Positions 33,228-44,464 of a DNA stretch of 64,000 nucleotides are shown here, piece by piece. Source of the DNA: Peltaster fructicola. Lineage: Eukaryota > Ascomycota > Dothideomycetes. The notes below the pieces were generated by a model. The model saw nothing but the letters and a program-made list of their open reading frames with translations. It was not told the DNA's origin and did no database searches. Location: the NCBI GenBank assembly GCA_001592805.2, contig CP051143.1, positions 2,418,001 to 2,482,000 on the forward strand, read 5' to 3'. How positions within the stretch are numbered: the first letter of the stretch is position 1; each line of letters opens with the position of its first letter. The translations under genes were made by a program, and so were the position numbers.

Positions 33228-33730
33228 CCTGGCACGAGTCCTGCTATAGCCCAGCAGGGGCACTGCCAGCCGCGTCTACTGCCGTGGTCTGGGTGATGAT
33301 TCGATGGCAATGTAGCATACTGTAGCTATAGCTATAGCTTCAGGCACATGATAGTCGCGTGTGCAGCTCGGAGCATGATGATGACATGGGCACAGACATC
33401 CCACGTGAAGAGCTCGAAGCCAGCGGCCGTGGTTGCACATGCAGCTGCAGCAGCTTGTGATTGGTTCACTCAGCCATTGACTTCTACGAACTGCCGGACC
33501 AGCAAAAAGGCTTCATCTGATGTCGCGGCGGGGCATCTTGAAAGAGAAGCGCAAAGCACGGTCGTCACTGCTATGAAGCTAGAGACTTGTTTTTTGGTGA
33601 GCAGAACGAGAAAGCTCCCTCTCGGATGACGAACCATCTGCTTGGGTCCTGATCTCATATCTTTGCGAAGCTTCGAGCAAGCTATCTTTATTATCCGGAG
33701 TCTGCTCGAGAGGCAGCTAACACAGCAAGC
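33228..33730. other. Divergent promoter region NUDIX/VTC2
   Basis: 500 bases without a gene, containing the CACGTG element described separately and a (TAGCTA)n-like short repeat near 33322-33338. Confidence 0.4.
33402..33407 (-). promoter_or_regulatory. Pho4/NUC-1-type site (CACGTGGG on minus strand)
   Basis: The plus strand reads CCCACGTGAAG, so the minus strand reads CACGTGGG, the high-affinity Pho4 form known from yeast PHO promoters. It lies about 324 bases before the VTC gene, a class induced by phosphate starvation in yeast. Confidence 0.45.
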
Positions 33731-36172
33731 ATGCGTTTTGGACAAACGCTCGAGTCGTCGATATACCCGGCCTGGAGAGACCAGTACATTGACTATGCAA
33801 AGCTCAAGAAGCTTCTTCGCGAGGACGAATCTCAGCCTAACTCACCTACTGGCAGCCAGCCGAGCTCCCAGTGGACCGAAGATGACGAGGGCAAGTTTGT
33901 GGACGAGCTCGTGAACGTTCAGCTCGAGAAGGTACATGCCTTTCACAAAGAAACCCTCGAAAAGCTTCGAGACCGAACTGGAAAATGCGAGGCGAAGCTC
34001 GACACCGTCGCTGTCGCCGACGTACAAAAAAAAGATGCTGAGGACGGTGGGAATGGCAAGAAGAACGTGCCTAGCGAGTCCGAGAAGAGCAAGATACTGG
34101 ACGAGGCGAAGAGCGAACTCGATAGCATTTCCAAGGAGACCAATGAGTTGGAGAAGTACAGCCGCATCAACTATGCCGGCTTCTTGAAGGCTGTCAAGAA
34201 GCACGACCGCAAGCGAGGTAACAACTACCGTGTTCGACCACTGTTGCAAGTTCGCCTTGCTGCACTGCCCTTCAACAAGGAAGACTACAGCCCGCTGCTC
34301 TATCGGCTCAGCACCATGTACAGCTTCATACGCGACCACATGCAGGACAAGGCAAAGCGCGATTCTATTGTGGCTGAGCCGGAGAACAAGTCGTCATACA
34401 CATCATACAAGTTCTGGGTGCATCCGGACAATCTTTTGGAGGTGAAGACTATGATACTTCGAAATCTGCCAGTCCTGGTCTACAATCCTCAGACTTCGAA
34501 GATCGCCGAAGGAAATCAGCCAGATCCGTCCATCACCAGCATTTACTTCGACAGCCCATCGTTCAGCCTCTATAACCACAAGGTCGACCACGGTGAGGCA
34601 TCTAGTCTGCGAGTGAGGTGGTATGGCCAGCTCAACTCGAAGCCTGAACTCTGGCTTGAAAAGAAGACAGTGCACGAGGACAATACAAGCCAGGATGCAC
34701 GATTCAAGACTAAGGAGAAGTACGTTCATGATTTCCTCGAGGGCAAGTACAAGATGGAGAAGCAAGTGCAGAAGCTTGCAGACCGTGCCGGTGCCGACAG
34801 CGCAGAGGTGAAGGACCTGAAATCATCTGTCGAGGAAGTGCAGACGTTCGTACAGGAGAACAACCTACAGCCTGTTCTTCGTGCAAACTACACCCGCACA
34901 GCCTTCCAGATTCCAGGTGACAGCAGAGTCAGAGTCTCGCTTGACACCGACCTTGTTTTCATTCGTGAAGATGCTCTTGATCACGATCGCCCATGCCGCG
35001 ACTCCTCCACATGGCATCGAACAGATATCGACAATCAGGAGATGGAATATCCTTTCACTAACACCCGTAAGGGCGAGATCAACAGATTCCCATTTAGTGT
35101 TCTTGAAATCACGCTGCGTGGCTCCAAACGATACGAGTGGATCGAGGACATCATGCACTCACATCTCGTCAAGGAGGCCCCACGATTCAGCAAGTTCGTT
35201 CACGGTGTTGCTGAGCTGTTCGAGGATTACGTTAATACCTTTCCCTTCTGGCTGTCAGAGACTGAAACTGATATTCGTCGTGATCCACAGCAGGCGTTCG
35301 AAGAAGAGCAGGCCAAGAAGCAGAAAGAGCGCGAGGATGAGTCAGCAGTCGGCTCTTTGATCAGATCGACACCAGGTCTGAGCCCAAGGCACCGTGGTCA
35401 TCAAGGAGCCATTGTGTCGCCAATCAAGTCGCCAACCCTTACCACTTCGTTCAAGGACCCCAAGACCGTCACAAAAAGGAGAAGCCATCTTGGCACTGTC
35501 ACCAATGCCGACGATACTCAGACCAACGAGACGGCCGAGGAGCCAGATGAGGATGAGACTGGAGTACACGCTAGCTTGCCTGTCAATGGCAATGTCACCT
35601 CAAGGCTCGCCGATCTGTTCCCCTCATTCAGCACAAGCAAATATGCTTCCGCCAAGCGCGCTCATGGCAAGCTTCCTCCCGGTGTGTCTGAGCCAACGTC
35701 CTGGATCAAGGACCAAGGACCAGTCAAGGTCGAAGCCAAGGTATGGCTTGCCAACCAGCGCACATTTATCAAGTGGCAGCATGTCAGTATCCTGCTCTTC
35801 ACACTCGGTGTTGGCCTTTTCAATGCTGCTGGCAAGCACAACACTATTGCACGAGGTCTAGCCATCGTGTACACTTGTGTTGCATTATTCACTGCTGCCT
35901 GGGGCTATGGCATCTACATGTGGCGTTCAGATCTGATCAGGAAACGATCTGGGAAGGAGTTCGACGCTATGGCTGGTCCGATCGTCGTATGCATAGGTCT
36001 TACAGTTGCTTTGGTGCTCAACTTTGCGTTCAAGGTATGTCAGCTGGCTCTGAAGTATGTTGCACTACTGACCTATACACAGTATCGGGCCGCTATGGAG
36101 GAACGAGGGCGAGGTCACTCGGATGCACCAAACAGCAATCACACGGAACTGTTCTTCAAGACAGACTTGTAA
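33731..36172 (+). CDS. VTC2: Vacuolar transporter chaperone, Vtc2/3-type (SPX-VTC-DUF202)
   Basis: VTC proteins form the vacuolar polyphosphate polymerase complex. Domains in order: N-terminal SPX (MRFGQTLESSIYPAWRDQYI, YSRINYAGFLKAVKKHDRKR with the Lys cluster that binds inositol pyrophosphates); the VTC tunnel domain (ITSIYFDSPSFSLYNHKVDH, LRVRWYGQLNSKPELWLEKK, NYTRTAFQIPGDSRVRVSLD, FPFSVLEITLRG); a Ser/Pro-rich linker; and three C-terminal membrane helices (ILLFTLGVGLFNAAG, IVYTCVALFTAAWGYGIYMW, GPIVVCIGLTVALVLNFAF). The SPX start IYPAWRDQYIDYAKLKKLL is of the Vtc2/3 kind, so this is probably a regulatory subunit. A 48-nt intron at 36035-36082 (GTATGT, CTGAC, ACAG) is likely though its removal keeps frame; the product is then 797 residues. 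Confidence 0.9.
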   Translation: MRFGQTLESSIYPAWRDQYIDYAKLKKLLREDESQPNSPTGSQPSSQWTEDDEGKFVDELVNVQLEKVHAFHKETLEKLRDRTGKCEAKLDTVAVADVQKKDAEDGGNGKKNVPSESEKSKILDEAKSELDSISKETNELEKYSRINYAGFLKAVKKHDRKRGNNYRVRPLLQVRLAALPFNKEDYSPLLYRLSTMYSFIRDHMQDKAKRDSIVAEPENKSSYTSYKFWVHPDNLLEVKTMILRNLPVLVYNPQTSKIAEGNQPDPSITSIYFDSPSFSLYNHKVDHGEASSLRVRWYGQLNSKPELWLEKKTVHEDNTSQDARFKTKEKYVHDFLEGKYKMEKQVQKLADRAGADSAEVKDLKSSVEEVQTFVQENNLQPVLRANYTRTAFQIPGDSRVRVSLDTDLVFIREDALDHDRPCRDSSTWHRTDIDNQEMEYPFTNTRKGEINRFPFSVLEITLRGSKRYEWIEDIMHSHLVKEAPRFSKFVHGVAELFEDYVNTFPFWLSETETDIRRDPQQAFEEEQAKKQKEREDESAVGSLIRSTPGLSPRHRGHQGAIVSPIKSPTLTTSFKDPKTVTKRRSHLGTVTNADDTQTNETAEEPDEDETGVHASLPVNGNVTSRLADLFPSFSTSKYASAKRAHGKLPPGVSEPTSWIKDQGPVKVEAKVWLANQRTFIKWQHVSILLFTLGVGLFNAAGKHNTIARGLAIVYTCVALFTAAWGYGIYMWRSDLIRKRSGKEFDAMAGPIVVCIGLTVALVLNFAFKVCQLALKYVALLTYTQYRAAMEERGRGHSDAPNSNHTELFFKTDL

Positions 36173-36232
36173 TACGCTCGCAAAAGAGCGCTACCATGGC
36201 ATATAGATGTATAGTCGCACTAATATCGACAT

Positions 36233-39200
36233 TCACTCGGTAATATGCATCACGAGACTTTGTGTGGTTGTGCTGTTGATAGGTGATCCGGACGACAGTG
36301 CGGGTCTGACTGCTGCATCAAGAGCGATAGCACCAATCGATAATGGGCATATCGCGAAGTCAACACTGACAGTACCATCAGGAGGCCACACAGGGATTAA
36401 GCGACTTAACGAGCCTGCAACAAGCGCATGACGGTCGATCGAAGCAGAAGGGTGTGGCCTCTGGCACTGGAGCTGTAAGACCACAGGATCTAGAGTATGC
36501 ATCGTGTTCTTCAAAGTTGCGCGAATAGTCGTGAACTCTCCGGCAGAAGCCTCGTTATGCTGTGCAGTCTCCGAGTGCAGGTGAGTAAGCGTGATGGCTA
36601 TGGCTGGTCCTGCAAGCACACGCAGTACATCCTCTGACAGGTGAATACCGTCCAGTGAGACATTCCCAGAACGTCCCATCGAGTGCCATCCAACGTGTAA
36701 GTGCTTGCTAAGCTCTTCCTTTGCCACAGCCAGGTCGACCGACATCTTGCTTCGATCGAGCCATCTTAGAGTCTTGAGCTGGATCTTGGTGCTCTGGCCC
36801 GGATTTAGTAAGCCCTCAGTGTTGGAGTCCTGCTTTGATTCGGTCCAGCAAGTGTAGTCGCAAGGCATTGACCATGCATTATGCAAATCCAGGATGAATG
36901 TCAAGCTATCGTGCTCCCTTGGCACAATATCAACCTGACTCACTGAGATAGCCGGCTTGATTGTGAGCTCAAGAGCGACTTCGACCATTCTCGTGAACTT
37001 GCTGTTCGCTGAAGAAGCGTATGCAATGGATGCTCGTGCCACTGACGCTGCCAGCTGGCCTATGAGGTCGAACTCCTGCTTATATGACTGTTGTGGTTCA
37101 ATGGTGAGCGAGCCAGCTTTGTGCTGCTCATTCGCCAGCTTGATACCATCAGTATGACATTGTACTGACTTGATGACGGCTGGGACATCGGAGACGTTTT
37201 CGAGCACGATCGAATACCGCTGTTTTTCACCCTCAAGCAGCATCACAATCTGCGACGACGTTTCTCTGAGCAAGAGCTGTGGCTGCCTGTCGATCACTGT
37301 GACAGCAACTCGATCGTGATCTGGTGCTGAAGATTCGGTAAGTATCTCTTCTTGCAGTCCGTCTTGTCCGATGGACTTCAGCAAAGAGGTGTCTATGCTT
37401 GTCCAAGGCGCTCTAGTCAGCAGAAACATTTGTTCCAAACAACCTGCTACTTTGATACGGCAACCCGTGACGGCTGTGTCACCCACAGTCTGTGGTTTGA
37501 CCTCGATCACAATGTGCTCCAGACGAGCGGGACCGAGACGCACATTCTCGCATGAGCCTGCCAGTGCAGTGCCCTCAATTACCAGGTCGAGACTCTCAAT
37601 ATCGATAGCGACGTCAAACGGGTTTTGTAGTGTCAACGAAAACTTTGATGCTTCGCCAAGAGGCAAGACTATCCTGTCTTCCTTCGTGGCAGTCTTGCGT
37701 GCATTGGGATCATAAAGCAGAGGGTTCTTCGCAGAGTTGCTTGGACTAACTGATAGACCGGCCGTAGCTTCGTAAATGGCTCGCTCTTGCGGCAGCGGGT
37801 GCAGCTCAATTCCTCGCAGGAGGAATGGATCCCAGTAGTTGTACTCTGCTAATTCAATGCCGGCCTGTTTCGAGATCCCGTTCGCTCTACTCTGCATGCT
37901 TATTAGTTTGGACTGCTCTTCTGCTGATATCAAGATGGCTCGATGCTTTGCGCTTAGGTCGAAGGACCCATGATGTCCGGCAGAACTCATCATAGCCACA
38001 ACCATCAGCGAGATGCCTTTGAGGTCGGGTGAGGCCTCGCACAGTTTGAGTAGATCTCGTAGGATTTCCAGCTGCAATGTTGCACTGCCGAACTGTCGAT
38101 GGTTCGTGTGGAGAGTCGTATCATCGTATTCTAGGTGCATGCCATATACACTTACGAGGTCCCGAGCAAGCGGTATTAGACCTGAACTGCTCTGACTCAT
38201 ATCAGCAAGGGCCCCAGCATCACTGTCAAGCGATAGACTCGCAGCGGGATGTATGCCCATCTCTGCAGCGCCTAGCTTCCGTGCTTGGTAGAGTGCTGAG
38301 GTCAGACGAGCTATCAGAGTCTTCATGGTGATAGCTCTCTTGCGATCCATCTGTAGAATACTGTAGACCGAAGCCACGCCCGTCAATATGCTGATGTGAT
38401 CTGACAGTGGTATGTTCTCGTCCGTGCTGGGCAGTGCATGTGTGACCAGGTCAGAGATGCCGGTCTTCGATAGTGGCTTCTGGACTTGGAATGTCGACGA
38501 ACTCCATTTCGGCCTCGATAGTGGACTCTCGTGCTTGACGATGTGCGGTATAGAATCCTGGTCGAGCATGCCATTAGTAGCTTGCAGACAAGCAAGTGTC
38601 CGACTCGCTCGCACTGTTGCCTCTGCCACGGTTATGTAGGGAAGTTCCATGGTTCCTTCGATTGAATGATATAGCAGAAGAATATGCTTCATAAGATCTG
38701 GTAGCGAGGAAGAGAGCTTCTCAGCAGCTGTCTGCGGACCAGAGATCTTCTGTGCCAGCTCGGCTGCGAATGCCTTCGAGAAGCGATCGCGGACTCTGTC
38801 TGAAAGCTGGTAGCATATCGCTGGCACCTGGACATCAATACCGGCCCAGAGATGCAGCAATAAACAGACAACGATCATTTCGAGACCCTTGCCATTCCAG
38901 ATGTGGTCATTGAGTGCTCGTGACCTGGTGGTGTTGTCGACAAGGATTTTCAACGCCTCGGCCCATTGACCAGACATTAGATAGATAGAGCCTATGACAA
39001 TGCCGACTCTGGCTTTGCCTCGATCTTTAGTCTTCTCTTTGGATAACACAGGAACACGGTCGAAACTAGTCGTTCTTGGTCGTGACTTGCTCCGCCGGCT
39101 TGTGTTGCTGTCTGATCGCCCAAGTGCATTGGCAGCTGGCATCTGATCGAAGGAGGTAGCCGGCGGTAATATATCCTGCGACAACGACGGTGGTCGAGAA

Positions 39201-39883
39201 CTGTTGTCCTCACTGGTCGGGCTCTTCGGGTCTCCTAGCGCACTGTGACGGCTTGGCGGACGACCCTCATCTTCACGTAGCATCATTGAGCGAAGCATAC
39301 CTTGCGAGATCTGACCCGGTGTCTGTATGCTGGGAGATGCTTGCATAGCTTTGGCATAGGTCGAGAGCTCGTGCAGGAACCGCGCTGCAACTTGTTGCAT
39401 TGCCAGGCTGAGGCCATGTTGATTAGTGGCTTGCAGCACCGTGACGTGCTGCACTTGTGTAGGAGATGGAGCATCATCAAGAAGAAGCAGATGTCGGTGC
39501 ACGACTCTACCATGTCTTTCGCGCAACTCCTCCGCAGCCCGTTTGAGTTGCGTCTCGTATTGATCAGGATCCTTGCTTAAGCCAGCTGTGATGCCTAGGA
39601 CCAGCAAGGTTTCGCGGAATAGCTCAAAAGGAGCCAGTTGCCGTTGTGGCTCCGGTACTTCTGCTACAGCATAGTTGAACAAGATTGAGCCTCCTGAGAA
39701 GTGCTGCGGTGAAAGCAACAAGTCGTCCTCAAGACTTTGTGTCTCAAGTGCTTTTAGAGGAATGACAACGGCGTGCAGTTGTAGTTGTCTGACGACATCC
39801 AGATACGTATGCCTCTCAATTTGACCAACTGGCAATAGAAGCACACGCACACATGCTGGTGCTACTGCTGAGAACCTGTCCAT
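36233..39883 (-). CDS. TRS120: TRAPP II subunit Trs120 (TRAPPC9, HypA)
   Basis: Trs120 belongs to TRAPP II, the exchange factor acting at late Golgi for Ypt31/Rab11. The single exon starts at the ATG at 39883 (MDRFSAVAPACVRVLLLPVG) and codes 1216 residues, near the size of the fungal HypA/Trs120 family. The N-terminal region VGQIERHTYLDVVRQLQLHA and FNYAVAEVPEPQRQLAPFEL, and the middle block ARVGIVIGSIYLMSGQWAEA with LHLWAGIDVQVPAICYQLSD, are family hallmarks. The C-terminal half is a series of beta-rich segments (LPLGEASKFSLTLQNPFDVA, VEVALELTIKPAISVSQVDI), as expected. A Ser-rich low-complexity stretch lies near residues 195-275. It converges on the VTC gene, whose stop is 60 bases away. 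Confidence 0.93.
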   Translation of the reverse strand: MDRFSAVAPACVRVLLLPVGQIERHTYLDVVRQLQLHAVVIPLKALETQSLEDDLLLSPQHFSGGSILFNYAVAEVPEPQRQLAPFELFRETLLVLGITAGLSKDPDQYETQLKRAAEELRERHGRVVHRHLLLLDDAPSPTQVQHVTVLQATNQHGLSLAMQQVAARFLHELSTYAKAMQASPSIQTPGQISQGMLRSMMLREDEGRPPSRHSALGDPKSPTSEDNSSRPPSLSQDILPPATSFDQMPAANALGRSDSNTSRRSKSRPRTTSFDRVPVLSKEKTKDRGKARVGIVIGSIYLMSGQWAEALKILVDNTTRSRALNDHIWNGKGLEMIVVCLLLHLWAGIDVQVPAICYQLSDRVRDRFSKAFAAELAQKISGPQTAAEKLSSSLPDLMKHILLLYHSIEGTMELPYITVAEATVRASRTLACLQATNGMLDQDSIPHIVKHESPLSRPKWSSSTFQVQKPLSKTGISDLVTHALPSTDENIPLSDHISILTGVASVYSILQMDRKRAITMKTLIARLTSALYQARKLGAAEMGIHPAASLSLDSDAGALADMSQSSSGLIPLARDLVSVYGMHLEYDDTTLHTNHRQFGSATLQLEILRDLLKLCEASPDLKGISLMVVAMMSSAGHHGSFDLSAKHRAILISAEEQSKLISMQSRANGISKQAGIELAEYNYWDPFLLRGIELHPLPQERAIYEATAGLSVSPSNSAKNPLLYDPNARKTATKEDRIVLPLGEASKFSLTLQNPFDVAIDIESLDLVIEGTALAGSCENVRLGPARLEHIVIEVKPQTVGDTAVTGCRIKVAGCLEQMFLLTRAPWTSIDTSLLKSIGQDGLQEEILTESSAPDHDRVAVTVIDRQPQLLLRETSSQIVMLLEGEKQRYSIVLENVSDVPAVIKSVQCHTDGIKLANEQHKAGSLTIEPQQSYKQEFDLIGQLAASVARASIAYASSANSKFTRMVEVALELTIKPAISVSQVDIVPREHDSLTFILDLHNAWSMPCDYTCWTESKQDSNTEGLLNPGQSTKIQLKTLRWLDRSKMSVDLAVAKEELSKHLHVGWHSMGRSGNVSLDGIHLSEDVLRVLAGPAIAITLTHLHSETAQHNEASAGEFTTIRATLKNTMHTLDPVVLQLQCQRPHPSASIDRHALVAGSLSRLIPVWPPDGTVSVDFAICPLSIGAIALDAAVRPALSSGSPINSTTTQSLVMHITE

Positions 39884-40416
39884 CGACACCTGGCAACCGG
39901 GAGATCGAAAGGATCATCTTGATGTATCACTGATATTCGTTGCGTCGTCCCTGCATCGGCTTGCCAAGATCTGCCAGGAGCTAATGTAGTTGGAACATGA
40001 CAGCGAGTCAACACTCTTGCCAGCAGCCTCATGCAGGCCATAATGGGGGAGGTTTCCGCGGCTGCAGCCGCAATGCACGCGAGTCATGTAAGAGTGGGAT
40101 GATATCTTTGCAGAGCGAGGCCTCGTCCACTCGCGTCCAGGCAGTGCAGAAAAAAGCCTTTTCAATGTACGAGACCTACCATGCAATCTGCGGGTACATG
40201 GCATATCGTCAATCCAACAATCTATCTCTTGCATGTTGATAAGTGGAATGCCCTTCGTTCTCAAATCTCCTCCACCTGCTGCAAAACACACGCCACATTA
40301 GAACTGCAACTCTGATTCTGCGCGCTTGGCTTCGTCCTCCACTTATCTTCGAGGGGAGTTATGAAGTTTTTACCGCAAGGGCACACTCGGTCTTGGTCTT
40401 GTCCTTCGTGACTTAC
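39884..40416. other. Divergent region TRS120 / RapGAP gene
   Basis: 530 bases between divergent starts. No motif recognised; the frame upstream of the RapGAP start is open but not protein-like. Confidence 0.4.
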
Positions 40417-43400
40417 ATGGAAGAGAAAGATGTGGCTCTCTCGCCAGACTGGGATTCTTCGAGATCTGGCATCTACAAGGGCTTGCAGTCGTCAGGAACG
40501 TCCAGGTAAGCATGAGTTACTGCACAACAGGTTTCTAGCATCATATGTTGTACGAATGCGAACGGAAGACTCAACGAGCTGACACACCAGCAGTAGCAAC
40601 CTTTCCGGCCTGCACACGATATCCGACTCATTGAAGACTGGCTATACACTCGATAGGCCTGATGTTATTGACATACATCCATACGAGACGACTACATGCG
40701 CACAGCTTGTTGCATCGATACATGATGCCGACCGTTTACAATCGGTCTTGCAAACTGCCGTTGACACACTTCAGCGCCATGCGAAGTGGTTCTCACAAGA
40801 CGGACTTGAAGCTCTGTTACAGCATGCCTTATCGAAGACAAGCGAGTCTAACTCCACAGCCGAAGTCGAAGTCGCCCTTGATCTCATCAGTACAGTAATC
40901 ACGTTTGCAGTACTGCCATTAGCATGCCTCTACTCAGCCGTCAGATTCATCTCTTTCGCCTACCATACTGGCGCTCGTATGCACAAGCACAAGAGTCTCG
41001 CCGCCAAAGCCTGGGATCTTTATCAACAGATACTGCAATCACATCTTGGTGGATTGAGCGTCGCTGCGCTTCTAGACCTGCTCCAGAAGGAAGAGACACA
41101 ATGGTCACGATCGAGCTTTGCTGCGGTCTCTGGCGCACTTCATCTTCTTGACGACAAGTTTGAGCTGCACAATTCTGTAACCAGCAGTGCTGCTATTACA
41201 ATAACAGAGTTGCTGCCGAGCCTCAAGAACATCGTGGACCACGGCGACTCAATTCTGAAGGAGTTGGTCATTGCACTGTTGTACAAGTGCATAACAGATC
41301 ATGCTACTCTCGTCGATCTCGACAACACGGCCTCCTGGCCAATACTCTTCGATTTGGTCGAGCGTTGTAGTGACGCTTCAAGCGACATCGTGAACAAAGG
41401 TTTTCGTACTCGTCTTACAGAGCTCTCACCACGGCTCGAGCCTGCTCAACTGGAGAGCTTGTCCAAGATACTCATAAGTGCGAATCACGACCTACCTCGA
41501 GAAGCTGTCAACTATCTGATCAGACCTACCAAGGTTGTGGTTCGATTGACCGACCCAGAAGATTCCGTCTCACAACACGATCGTCTACTCAAACTCCTGC
41601 AACCAAATCCACGCTATAACTTCGTGTTGGCTAAGATTGCTCAGAACGATGCGGATCTACTCCGGTTGTGTGAGGATCCCAAGGACTGGACTCGCCTCTT
41701 ACAGACATATATGGACTTGATATCTTCCAAGGATCTTCAACGCGAGGGAGCCATGATTTGCGCCGAGTTCTTGTGCACTGTCTATCACCACGCCTTCAGC
41801 ACTTCGAACCTGACTACAAAGCTGTGGAAGGTCGATATGGTCTTTAATGCCATCACGAAACTTGCGTTTTCGGCACCACGACGTGAGGCCAGGCGGTATG
41901 CATTCCGTGCATTGGCTCGCCTCCGTGTGACCATCAACGGCTACGTCTACTTGGAAGAGGACGAGTCATGGATAGGGACCAATGGTAAGGGTACTGAGCC
42001 AGGCGTTGTCCTTCTTTCGGATCTCCCACGAGAGCGTTGGCTGGATGAGGTGCTTGCGCTTATGCGAGACTCTGACGTCGAACAGAACAAACTCACAGCT
42101 TCCTTCGTACTGGAGGCACTACCCGCACAACTTGGCAATCTGCATTTCTTCGTGGACCAGAGAGATCACGTCCGCGCTATCTACGACATTGCCATCCACA
42201 AACTAGCATCCCCGAAGGATACCCATGCGGTCAGCTATATTCGCATCCTGACATCCCTGGTCAACTACAAAGGCTTATTCTCGCATGCGGAAGAGCGTCA
42301 AATGGTCGAGCTTTTCATCATCAAAGCAGGTTCTTCCGAGGCTGTCAGCAAAGAATGCATCCATGCGCTCACATTGTGCTGCTACGAGCTTGCCGACACA
42401 GTGGCACGAAATCTTGACCATGTCGTCCAGAAGATGGCGCAGATGATCACACAGAAGCATTTGTCAATACATGTGCTGGAGTTCATGACTGGTCTTTCTC
42501 GTCTGCCAAGTCTCTTTCGTAACTTTCGATCAGACGACTTTCGCAAGATCTTTGGTGTGTGCATCAGCTATCTGCAATCGATACGGAGTGGACATATCAG
42601 TCAACAAGCAGCGATTGGCAGCGATGCAGGCAGTGGTAGCCAACCTCTTGTGCATGAGGTGCTCCCACAATACGTCTATGCGCTGGCACATCATGTCATG
42701 ATCTTCTGGTATCTTGTGCTGCGAGCCGACGATCGTCAGCTGATCAAGACTTACGTCACGAACAGTCTATGTTATCGCAGAGAAGGCGACAAGGACGTCC
42801 CAGATGACCAGGGCTTAGTTGTGATCGACTTCATGGAGCGAGTGGACACTGAGTCGACTGCACAGAGAGGACCTCGAGCACTAGCAGAAGGCGACATGGA
42901 CGAGATCTTCGATGATGTTGATGGTAAGATCATGGTACAGCATCGCATCTGCGGCCTGGTGCTCATCAGCACGCATACCTCTATGCGAACAGCAAAGACA
43001 TTGGTCACGACGAGACGACCTTCTGGTACTGCCAGATATCTTGTCTTTGGTCGTAATCCAGTCACAAGAGAGTCCTGGACGTCAACATACATAACTGCTG
43101 CTCCTGCGTCTGTATGGTCTGGTAGTGCCGGCGACGACGATACCATGACCGTGTACTCTGATGATGCAGACGGTTCGTCGTATGGCGCCATCTCAATTCC
43201 TAGCTCCTCTTCTCCTCTAGGCGCCGCGGGAATCGTTATCTTACCGGATGAGCCTGCGCTCGAACGAGCAATACAAGCTTTCGACCGCATTCCTGGTCTT
43301 GATTCCCATAAGGCTGGAGTGATCTATATCGGCGAGGGTCAGATGCACGAAGACGATATACTAGCAAACTCAAGCGGCTCTCCCGATTACAGGGACATCG

Positions 43401-44059
43401 TTGCGCATCTTGGTAATTTGCAGAAGCTACAAGATGCCAAGTTCAACACACAAGGTCTGGATACTCATCACGGCGCGGACGGCTCGCATGTCATTGTATG
43501 GAATAATGACCTCACGGAGCTGGTGTTTCATATCACTACCATGATGCCCACCGACATCAAGGAGAAGAAGATGTCAGCCATCCGCAAGAAGGCACACATT
43601 GGCAACGACCATGTCAACATCATCTTCAACAACTCAGGCATGCCATTCAGGCGCGACACTTTCCCATCACAGTTCAGTTCAGTGTACATTGTCATCACAC
43701 CATCTGTGCGAACAACGTTCCTGCAGACACGGACGCACACTGTCAATACGGCTGAAAGCAATCGCTTCTACAAAGTGGAAGTGCTGACGAAGGAGGACTT
43801 CCCGGCTATCTCGTCTGCTGCAGAACCAAAGATGATCAGTGGCGCCTCTTTGGCAGGTTATGTCCGCAACCTTGCTCTGAATGCGTGTATCTTTGCGGAG
43901 GTCTGGATCAATCGAGACAGCGAGGACTACAAATCGTCTTGGCGTCATCGTTTGAGTCAAATCAGACGATTGCGAGAGCGTTATGCACCGGAGAACACCT
44001 CGGATAGGCCTTCTAGTGTTGTGTCCAAGGGCAAAGGGAAATCGCATTTCTGGAAGTGA
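40417..44059 (+). CDS. TSC2: Tuberin-like RapGAP-domain protein (TSC2)
   Basis: Tuberin is the GAP for Rheb in control of TOR. Exon 1 (40417-40505) and exon 2 (40594-44059) are joined across an 88-nt intron (GTAAGC donor, CAG acceptor): LQSSGTS/SNLSGLHTISDSL. The product has 1184 residues. The N-terminal 750 residues are alpha-helical repeats. The C-terminal 260 residues hold the RapGAP domain: HKAGVIYIGEGQMHEDDILA, GLDTHHGADGSHVIVWNNDL, FHITTMMPTD, and the catalytic Asn thumb in HIGNDHVNIIFNNSGMPF, then QFSSVYIVITP. The order fits TSC2 better than Rap1GAP or the RalGAP subunits, but the RalGAP family is near. The first exon start is the least certain part. Confidence 0.85.
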
Positions 44060-44464
44060 TGCGAGATATGCATCACGAACATCGGGTGGCGTTGATATGC
44101 TGGCGGTTTGCCATAAAAGTTTTGCTTGTTGTAACGATGGATTGTACTATAGGATGATCACGGCTCATGCCGTTAAGAGTGTGCTATAGCGACAAAGTAC
44201 CTGTAGCTACTGCTGAGTGCATTGTCTGCCGAGGGTCTCGCACAATTCGATAAGCGGAATGAGAGGTAGTAGACATTGGTAGTCCTAGAGCCGAGTGATA
44301 TGCTGGCCTCTTCAACAGACACAATGGGGACCGATGAAGTGCTGCAGTCTAGGCCACGTCACGCGTCAAGTTCGTGTAGACCGTGTAACTCCACGCGTCC
44401 CGCCGCGTCCTTCATACGACAGCACACGCTTCTTCCTTATCGTTGATGTACATCTACGCTCAGC
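44060..44464. other. Promoter region of RNH201
   Basis: 400 bases downstream of the RapGAP gene and upstream of RNH201, with two ACGCGT boxes near the latter. Confidence 0.4.
44361..44398 (+). promoter_or_regulatory. Two MluI cell-cycle boxes upstream of RNH201
   Basis: ACGCGT at 44361-44366 and again at 44393-44398, 104 and 72 bases before the ATG. MBF controls RNH201 in budding yeast, so a pair at this place is likely to be real. Confidence 0.55.
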
